Shown here: positions 59,301-64,000 of the stretch, in pieces
How the letters are laid out: the number at the start of each line of letters is the position of its first letter
How positions within the stretch are numbered: position 1 is the first letter of the stretch
From: Porticoccaceae bacterium
GTDB lineage: Bacteria; Pseudomonadota; Gammaproteobacteria; Pseudomonadales; Porticoccaceae
Reading direction: 5' to 3'
DNA length: 64,000 nt
NCBI GenBank assembly: GCA_029248755.1
Contig: JAQWIR010000034.1
Location: forward strand, 43,572 to 107,571
Program-made: the position numbers and the translations under genes
The notes under the pieces: generated by a model
Databases searched by the model: none
Told to the model about the DNA's origin: nothing
What the model saw: only the letters and a program-made list of their open reading frames with translations

Positions 59301-60079
59301 TTAAATGCGGGGGCTTGCTCTTCAACCAACTGAATTGGCAATCTTAGTTTAAAAATACTTCCGCGACCCAACCTGCTAGTTAAACTGAGCTGTCCTTTCA
59401 TTATCTTGCTTAATTCGTTGGCGATAGTTAAACCTAAACCGAGTCCCTGATATACCTTTTCTGAGGCTGGATTAACCTGAAAAAAAGGTATAAAAATTTG
59501 TTTGTGATGCTGTTTATCTATTCCAATACCTCCATCTTTTACAATAAAAAAAATATTCTGTGTATTTTTATCAAGCTCAACATAGATAGAGACTTCACCG
59601 AAGTGGGTAAATTTAATGGCATTGTCTAATAATTGAATCAATATTTGTTTCAACTTACCTGGATCTGTAATAACCACTGGTGGCGTATCACTGGGTAAAA
59701 CATAGCCTAAGTTAATCGACTTTTTGAGGGTTTTTTCTGCTAATTGAGCAACAACTTCATCCAGTATTTCTGCTAGATAGCAATCTTGCTCAACTAGACT
59801 GACTGCTCCAGCTTGGATCTTGGAGAATGTCAGTACCGAATCGATTAGTGTCATTAGTGATCGCCCTGATGAGCAGGCAACCTCTAGATATTCCTTTTGC
59901 TTCAAAGACATCGCTGTTGTAAGCAATAAATCGAGCATGCCAAGCATTGCTCCTAAGGGAGCTCTAAACTCCTGAACTAAGGTCTCAGAAATAGCATCTT
60001 CAAAAACCTGACGAGGCTCCAAATTTTTAGCCACAGTCTTTTTTTCAGAACAATTCTTTTGATGTCTAATGTTAAGCAT
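56342..60079 (-). CDS. Hybrid sensor with HK-REC-REC-Hpt-REC-GGDEF-EAL layout; phosphoacceptor His replaced by Gln
   Basis: A 1245-residue soluble protein; no membrane segment is seen. Order: HisKA-like (30-95), HATPase (about 135-250, LLDNAIKF, DGGIGID, GLGLGL), degenerate receiver (268-385), receiver with Asp455, Hpt with His605 (AHTLKGAARNFG), receiver with Asp727. A GGDEF domain (886-890, with an RxxD inhibitory site RGQD five residues before) and an EAL domain (AEALLRW at 1013, ENALM, DDFGSGYS at 1133, VAEGVET) follow. The usual SHEIRTPL box reads VQEFRAPLG, Gln36 replacing the phosphorylated His. The protein can still bind ATP, and its Hpt and receivers look intact, so phosphate may come from another kinase. 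Both c-di-GMP domains appear active. Start ATG 60079 is preceded by GAGGG. Confidence 0.93.
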   Translation of the reverse strand: MLNIRHQKNCSEKKTVAKNLEPRQVFEDAISETLVQEFRAPLGAMLGMLDLLLTTAMSLKQKEYLEVACSSGRSLMTLIDSVLTFSKIQAGAVSLVEQDCYLAEILDEVVAQLAEKTLKKSINLGYVLPSDTPPVVITDPGKLKQILIQLLDNAIKFTHFGEVSIYVELDKNTQNIFFIVKDGGIGIDKQHHKQIFIPFFQVNPASEKVYQGLGLGLTIANELSKIMKGQLSLTSRLGRGSIFKLRLPIQLVEEQAPAFKKTELINQKFLLVTRSPVIRDSVSHSIESLGGKITISNSSQDALKLFSGSELTLYSAVIIDEDLGDIPIPEFFGLLQDGLSFADTFALILSNPYFSSYHLDDLQVARLEKPLLSSSLTQILINQLPPETDAKLISALTNLDSAVTANVLVVEDNRVNQQIIEAMLIRLNCRHQVTSNGKNAVEKVVYGDFDLVLMDCNMPVLSGYAATRQIRGFEEQDAGKLPIIGMATNDTDRELCMSAGMSDVVDKPITLVDLRDLLSRWTFFPAGRAVKAISESENSNYKIIHRPPVNNLSYNPRALDRLVNTVGSSITNIIKDFCLDMKIYIQTLHSAISQNNESEICYIAHTLKGAARNFGAEQMVRLSAQLEEKVRGGEMQDIKKILPNIESAAELLHSDLMKEKESLKRQYTSVNHFDSKDLVLVVDDDRTSRVVLAEALRNSGCEVNEAREAKEALELCKRCMPDLILIDAIMPGLDGFDLCQTIRNMPFGADIPILIITASDSEDAVSMAFSVDATDFINKPVNTSVIQKRVNHLISSNKADRYMKQLAYHDSLTGLPNRTNLMQHLQLMIDQSNVEKTMFAVLFLDLDHFKVVNDTMGHDVGDLLLKAVADRLRDFLRGQDLIARLGGDEFTIVLQDVKSLKVIEEIAGQLCESFRKPFVFLRRQILVTTSIGISVFPDDGKEISDLLKHADTAMFKAKKNRDRVYFYKAGMESEISARLELQKDLRKAFDRDELTLSFQPKIDFKTGALLGAEALLRWTHPIKGSLIPNDFIDIAESTDLMTKMNYWVLQEGIKQLNYWLQSGHKLTLSLNISLSGSTLEFLYDNVSSIMQKYPDTRGLVELEITENALMCKPEKIGAELIKIKDLGVTIALDDFGSGYSSLNHLKEIPVDTLKIDRLFTKGIETNTEDQAIVKSIVNLANELNIETVAEGVETEGQKAILKQLNCHSFQGFLVSEPLNNKVFHAKFLSKKLTKKKKPAVKNSTN

Positions 60080-60200
60080 CGCAATACCCTCAAATCACTT
60101 GTAACAATGTCACTGTTTGAAATCTTTGAAGTCATTGACCAACCTTGACTCCAAAAAAAAACCTAATTTTATTAATTGATAGAACAGCCATTCATTGATT

Positions 60201-60234
60201 TCAATACTAACTTGAATAGTTTCTTCAGTATTGA
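60201..60234. repeat. 8-bp inverted repeat between the c-di-GMP hybrid and the VC0807-like gene
   Basis: TCAATACT (60201-60208) and AGTATTGA (60227-60234) are perfect inverted arms 18 bp apart. They lie in the 277-bp divergent intergenic region 60080-60356, which otherwise shows no gene. Centre spacing of about 26 bp would suit a dimeric or tetrameric regulator of one or both divergent genes. Chance occurrence in AT-rich DNA cannot be excluded. Confidence 0.35.
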
Positions 60235-60356
60235 GACACAGTTCACACTTTTTGTTCCTTAAATTGCAAAATACAGCTATCTATTAGGAAATTTTGTTGT
60301 CCTGCAGTTACAATATTGGACTAGGTTTAAATAGCCCTAACTAAAAAATATGTGAT

Positions 60357-61079
60357 ATGAAAAGCCATCAACCAGAAATACACAGCAACAAGCGCGCTGA
60401 AAAACAAGAAAGTCTTTTGCTAAATTTACTATGCAATATTATTTTACCCACGCTGATACTAACCAAGCTGAGCAATGAAGATTATTTAGGTATCAAGTTA
60501 GCTATTATTGTCGCATTGGCATTTCCTCTTATTTACGGTTTGCATGATTTTATTACTCGAGGAAAACTTAATTTCTTTTCGGGCTTAGGCGTGGTTAGCG
60601 TTTCTTTGACCGGCGGTATCAGCCTACTTGAAATGGATGCAATCTATATAGCGATTAAGGAGGCCTCAATTCCAGGCGTACTAGGTGTTGCAACCCTGCT
60701 TTCACTGAAAACATCACAACCGTTAATTCATACCTTACTTTTGAATGATAAAGTTTTTGATGTCAGCAGAATTAATCAAGCATTAGATAGTCATAACCGT
60801 CAGTCCGAGTTTGATCAACTACTCATTAATGCCTCTTGGATTTTAGCGGGCTCTTTTTTCCTTTCATCTTTACTGAATTATCTACTCGCAGTGATTATTT
60901 TAACCGCTGAACCGGGTACGGTTGCCTTTAATGAGCAACTTGGAAAGATGACTGCATTGAGTTTTCCAGTGATTGCACTCCCAGCAATGGGGGTAATGAT
61001 GGGTAATGTTTTTTATCTTTTTCGAGGTATAAAAAAGTTAACTGGATTAGAACTCGAAAATATAGTGAAACAAAAATAA
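60357..61079 (+). CDS. VC0807-family membrane protein
   Basis: A 240-residue protein with about five to six hydrophobic segments. NLLCNIILPTLILTKLS, FPLIYGLHDFITRGKLN and the end segment PAMGVMMGNVFYLFRGIKKLTGLE resemble the VC0807/IspZ-like family of small inner-membrane proteins of unknown function. It is divergent from the c-di-GMP hybrid and 33 bp upstream of yciI. No transport motif is visible. Confidence 0.65.
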   Translation: MKSHQPEIHSNKRAEKQESLLLNLLCNIILPTLILTKLSNEDYLGIKLAIIVALAFPLIYGLHDFITRGKLNFFSGLGVVSVSLTGGISLLEMDAIYIAIKEASIPGVLGVATLLSLKTSQPLIHTLLLNDKVFDVSRINQALDSHNRQSEFDQLLINASWILAGSFFLSSLLNYLLAVIILTAEPGTVAFNEQLGKMTALSFPVIALPAMGVMMGNVFYLFRGIKKLTGLELENIVKQK

Positions 61080-61112
61080 TCTTAATCAGTAATTAAATAG
61101 GAATCAATTTAC

Positions 61113-61412
61113 ATGTGGTATGCAATTATCAGTGAGGATGTTGAAAATAGCCTTGAAAAACGAGGGAAAGCCCGACCTGCACACTTAGATAGACTTTATG
61201 ATTTGCGCGATAAGGGTCGCTTACTTATTGCTGGACCCCATCCGTCGATAGATAGTGAAGACCCAGGTGCTGCAGGCTTTTCTGGCAGTCTTATCGTTGC
61301 TGAATTTGATTCTCTTGCCTCTGCTGAGGCTTGGGCTGCAGACGATCCCTATATGGCGGCTGGGGTATACGCTGGAGTAACGGTAAAACCCTTCAAGAAA
61401 GTTTTACCTTAG
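61113..61412 (+). CDS. yciI: YciI family protein
   Basis: The 99-residue protein closely follows E. coli Yci[48 protein letters not shown] and [18 protein letters not shown]. YciI has a ferredoxin-like fold with a conserved His-Asp pair (here His19 and the Asp of YMAADDPY-type segments) and is suspected to be a small hydrolase or dehydratase, but its reaction is not established. It lies just after the VC0807-like gene. Confidence 0.92.
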   Translation: MWYAIISEDVENSLEKRGKARPAHLDRLYDLRDKGRLLIAGPHPSIDSEDPGAAGFSGSLIVAEFDSLASAEAWAADDPYMAAGVYAGVTVKPFKKVLP

Positions 61413-61499
61413 GTTAAGTGTTACCTTTAAGTTATTAATCATCTTGAATTACAGGTATGATCTGTTTTTTAATTATTTTGGCCTACATGGGTTTTATCA

Positions 61500-62234
61500 A
61501 TGCGTTTTTTAACAATGAGCTTTCCACCAATTAGCTATTTTAAACTGAGCTTTGTTTCAGCAATTATTCTTTTTTCAACTTTTTCTTATTCAGAAACACG
61601 TGATGTAGCTGAAGAGCTTTCTACAAATGCTGACATAGGTTTTATTTCTGATGAATTCTATGTGCCCCTTAGAAGCTCGCCTTGCTCGACCTGTAAAATT
61701 GTCCACAAAGGGCTTAAGAGCGGAACTAAACTTTTTGTATACGAGCATGAGGAAGACTGGAGTTTAGTAGCAACTGATAGCGGCTACCGCGGCTGGATTA
61801 GGCGTCAACATTTAACCGAAAACAAAATTGCACGTGCTATTTTAGCCGAGAATTCAAATGAAATTGAGCGCTTACAAAGTGAAAACCGTAGACTTGAATT
61901 AGATATGCAGAATTCCTTTGAATTAGTCGAAAGTTTACGTGCGCAAATTTCTAATATTCAAGGTGATCGAATAAAGCTCTCTAAGGAATTAACTGACATT
62001 AAGCTAGTTTCGTCCAAAGAGATTGCTCTTAACGAACAAAATCAGTTGCTGGTTAAGCATAACCATATGCTTCAAGAGGAGCGTGATGTGCTTAACGCAA
62101 ATGTTGATGATCTGCAAAATAATACCGGTAACCAATCGCTTCTTTATGGCGGGTTTTTGGTGTTTTTAGGGGCTATTTTAACGGCTATAGTTCCTCGTGT
62201 TCGCGGCAGAAAACGTCTGTCTGAATGGCATTAA
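61500..62234 (+). CDS. TIGR04211-type SH3 domain protein (YgiM-like)
   Basis: A 244-residue envelope protein with a signal peptide ending near FSYSE. A bacterial SH3 domain (about 48-105, DEFYVPLRSSPCSTCKIVHKG; GYRGWIRRQHL) is followed by a coiled coil (110-210, EIERLQSENRRLELDMQNS). A single C-terminal transmembrane helix (LLYGGFLVFLGAILTAIV) and a basic tail complete it. This is the layout of E. coli YgiM and relatives. SH3b domains usually bind peptidoglycan. Function otherwise unknown. Confidence 0.85.
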   Translation: MRFLTMSFPPISYFKLSFVSAIILFSTFSYSETRDVAEELSTNADIGFISDEFYVPLRSSPCSTCKIVHKGLKSGTKLFVYEHEEDWSLVATDSGYRGWIRRQHLTENKIARAILAENSNEIERLQSENRRLELDMQNSFELVESLRAQISNIQGDRIKLSKELTDIKLVSSKEIALNEQNQLLVKHNHMLQEERDVLNANVDDLQNNTGNQSLLYGGFLVFLGAILTAIVPRVRGRKRLSEWH

Positions 62235-62250
62235 TAAAAATAGGATAATC

Positions 62251-62886
62251 ATGTACATATTATTTAAATATTTTGCCTGCATTTCGGCCCTTTTGGTCAG
62301 TAGTCTTTGCTTTTCACAAGTAGCTGCACCTAAGGTTTCACTGCAAACTAATGTAGGGGAAATTATTATAGAACTTAACCCTGAGGCAGCACCGATTAGT
62401 GTCGAAAACTTCTTAGGCTATGTGAATGAGCGTTTTTATAATGGTGTTATATTTCATCGTGTGATGAAAGATTTTATGATTCAAGCAGGTGGGTTTAGAT
62501 TTGATATGACTCAAAAACCACCAAATAAACCCCCTATCATTAATGAATCAAATAATGGTTTGAAAAACCTTAAATATTCTGTAGCTATGGCACGTACTCG
62601 CATTCCTGATAGTGCCACCAGCCAATTCTTTATTAACCATAAAACCAATGCATTTTTAGATGGACAAGAAGACCGTCCTGGCTATGCAGTTTTTGGCAAG
62701 GTTATAAAAGGCATGGATATTGTAGACAAAATTGCTTCTACCGAGACTAAAAACTTGGCGCGCTATGGTAATGTTCCCGTTAAAACTATCAGTATCATTA
62801 AGGCACATGTGATTTTAAGTAAACCCGCGAAACCTACCACAAAAGAAGATATTAAAACTGGCCCAAAGAATAAACCAAAGGCTTAG
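62251..62886 (+). CDS. Secreted cyclophilin-type peptidyl-prolyl isomerase
   Basis: I chose ATG 62251, which is preceded by AGGA and starts a signal peptide cleaved near CFSQVAA; the 211-residue precursor is periplasmic. The cyclophilin core shows VENFLGYVNERFYNGVIFHRVMKDFMIQAGGF (in pieces, FHRVMKDFMIQAGG), SVAMARTRIPDSATSQFFIN and PGYAVFGKVIKGMDIVD. The catalytic Arg (FHRV) and QAGG are intact, as in PpiA. The C-terminus has a Lys/Pro-rich tail. It follows the SH3 gene by 16 bp. Confidence 0.92.
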   Translation: MYILFKYFACISALLVSSLCFSQVAAPKVSLQTNVGEIIIELNPEAAPISVENFLGYVNERFYNGVIFHRVMKDFMIQAGGFRFDMTQKPPNKPPIINESNNGLKNLKYSVAMARTRIPDSATSQFFINHKTNAFLDGQEDRPGYAVFGKVIKGMDIVDKIASTETKNLARYGNVPVKTISIIKAHVILSKPAKPTTKEDIKTGPKNKPKA

Positions 62887-62898
62887 ATTAGGCATACA

Positions 62899-63645
62899 AT
62901 GACTGCATTGAGTATCAATCTTAATAAAATCGCTCTTATCCGAAATTCTCGTGAGGGCAATTTCCCTAATATTTTGGATTTCGCTGAAACCTGTATCGAC
63001 TGTGGCGTGGATGGTATTACGGTTCATCCTAGACCTGATCAGCGCCATATAAGACCGAATGATGTTCGTCAGCTTGCTCAACTGGTTGCTCCTCTTGATG
63101 AGGTTGAGTTTAATATTGAAGGAAATCCATTCGCTGATCCATTGGGCGAATATCCTGGACTACTTTCACTGGTTGAGGAAACTCTCCCAGAACAGTGCAC
63201 TTTAGTGCCTGATTCAGATAGCCAACTTACATCGGATCATGGTTTTGATCTCAAGTCACAAGGTGATCGGCTTATACCGATAATTGCTCAAATTAAATCC
63301 ATGGGCGTTAGAGTCAGTTTGTTTATGGACCCTGATCTTGAACAAATAAAATTAGCGTCCAAATTGGGCGCTGACCGTATTGAGCTGTATACAGGTCCTT
63401 ATGCTGCGGCATGGGGAACAGACAAGTTAGAGGCAATCTTTAAGCAACATTTTAAAGCAGCTGAGCTAGCCGCCTCTCTTGACCTTGGTGTTAATGCGGG
63501 ACATGATTTAAATCTTATAAATCTTGGCCAATATGCCAGTATTCCAGATCTCTTAGAGGTTTCGATTGGTCACGCATTTACCGTGGATTCGCTAAATATG
63601 GGAATGGTCCCTGCGCTGCGTGCTTACCAAGCATTGTTAGCTTAA
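62899..63645 (+). CDS. pdxJ: Pyridoxine 5'-phosphate synthase
   Basis: PdxJ closes the pyridoxine ring from 1-deoxyxylulose 5-phosphate and 3-amino-2-oxopropyl phosphate. The 248-residue TIM barrel begins SINLNKIALIRNSREGNFPN, with GITVHPRPDQRHIRPNDV carrying active-site His and Arg, FNIEGNP, CTLVPDS, LFMDPD and the phosphate-binding GVNAGHDLN. The N-terminal segment reads Ile-Ala-Leu-Ile-Arg-Asn where the usual sequence is VATLRQAR. In this window pdxJ follows the cyclophilin gene by 12 bp. Confidence 0.96.
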   Translation: MTALSINLNKIALIRNSREGNFPNILDFAETCIDCGVDGITVHPRPDQRHIRPNDVRQLAQLVAPLDEVEFNIEGNPFADPLGEYPGLLSLVEETLPEQCTLVPDSDSQLTSDHGFDLKSQGDRLIPIIAQIKSMGVRVSLFMDPDLEQIKLASKLGADRIELYTGPYAAAWGTDKLEAIFKQHFKAAELAASLDLGVNAGHDLNLINLGQYASIPDLLEVSIGHAFTVDSLNMGMVPALRAYQALLA

Positions 63646-63652
63646 AAAGCCT

Positions 63653-64000
63653 ATGAGTAAAAAATCAGGTAACGCCCAAAATAACCAAGACCGCGCTGAG
63701 TATTTGGCACGAAAAAAAGTTTTTGATCAAATGATTACTATTTATGGTCGAAACCCGGTGCTTGAAGTACTAAGAGATCCAAGCCTGCAAATCTATAGAC
63801 TGCATTTGGCTAAATCTAACCGCGATAGCTCGACGGTAAGAGAGTTGAAGGATTTGGCGGCTAAACGTGATATTGAAGTGGCTGTGCATAGCCGTGAGCA
63901 GCTTTCTAGAATTTCTCGTAACAATAAGCAAGATCAGGGTGTTGCCTGTGATATTTATTGCCCGGGCTTTCAGCCCTATCAGGAGGCACTAAACGATCTA
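63653..64000 (+). CDS. TrmH/SpoU-family RNA 2'-O-methyltransferase, N-terminal fragment (runs off the window)
   Basis: ATG 63653 opens 116 codons to the window edge. A basic, hydrophilic start is followed by MITIYGRNPVLEVLRDPSL and YRLHLAKSNRDSS, the substrate-binding domain of SpoU methyltransferases, and NKQDQGVACDIYCPGF, which leads into the catalytic domain. It is distinct from rlmB at 27750: the start and linker differ. The SAM-binding knot lies outside the window, so substrate cannot be assigned. It follows pdxJ by 7 bp. Confidence 0.85.
   Translation, partial: MSKKSGNAQNNQDRAEYLARKKVFDQMITIYGRNPVLEVLRDPSLQIYRLHLAKSNRDSSTVRELKDLAAKRDIEVAVHSREQLSRISRNNKQDQGVACDIYCPGFQPYQEALNDL

Overview
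The window is a stretch of chromosome from an AT-rich, gene-dense gammaproteobacterium. Gene order follows the Pseudomonas/Cellvibrio lineage: ssb-MFS-uvrA, leuA, ilvB-ilvH-ilvC-pssA, rpsF-rpsR-DUF2232-rplI-dnaB, lptF/lptG-pepA-holC-valS, gyrA-pheA-tyrA/aroA-cmk-rpsA-ihfB, ubiG-HAD-yciK and scpA-scpB-rluB. The TyrA-AroA fusion, short intergenic gaps and low GC fit an oligotrophic marine group such as SAR92/Porticoccaceae. That placement is inference from synteny and composition. No tRNA, rRNA, CRISPR array, prophage or insertion sequence was seen.

Layout. 1-5.0 kb: DNA repair and single-strand binding (peroxiredoxin fragment, ssb, YajR-type transporter, uvrA). 5.0-8.2 kb: four minus-strand genes of poorly known function; the first transcribed carries a near-perfect CsrA/RsmA site over its ribosome binding site. 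8.37-9.86 kb: the decayed remains of a RegB/RegA (RoxS/RoxR) redox two-component system. 9.86-12.9 kb: rimI, a psi-like gene and leuA with a leucine/valine-rich leader peptide. 13.0-17.4 kb: an accessory module of a PspF-like sigma-54 activator, a consensus sigma-54 promoter, a secreted protein with a strong terminator behind it, a two-domain periplasmic chaperone-like protein and a lipoprotein secretin. 17.4-24.6 kb: pssA, ilvC-ilvH-ilvB behind a leader with tandem hairpins, panD, panC, dnaB. 24.8-33.3 kb: ribosomal proteins S6/S18/L9, rlmB, LPS transport genes lptF/lptG, pepA, holC. 33.4-40.4 kb: valS, rep, an S41 protease pair. 40.4-49.3 kb: ihfB, rpsA, cmk, tyrA-aroA, pheA, gyrA. 49.6-56.2 kb: an apparently inactive amidohydrolase, ubiG, a MupP-like phosphatase, yciK, rluB, scpB, scpA, a YrdC-family gene. 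56.3-64 kb: a 1245-residue c-di-GMP signalling hybrid, a membrane protein, yciI, an SH3 protein, a cyclophilin, pdxJ and the start of an rRNA methyltransferase.

The main surprises are these. (i) The sigma-54/secretin/chaperone module looks like a small self-contained surface or secretion system that I cannot assign to a named family. (ii) Two housekeeping genes 5 kb apart each contain one in-frame nonsense codon at a conserved residue: gyrA (TAG at the position of E. coli Gln106) and tyrA-aroA (TAA in the EPSP synthase half). They are either sequencing or assembly errors or real lesions. (iii) Three proteins keep their fold but lack key catalytic residues: an amidohydrolase, a histidine kinase domain and a papain-like lipoprotein. 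(iv) Both branched-chain amino acid loci carry unusual leaders.
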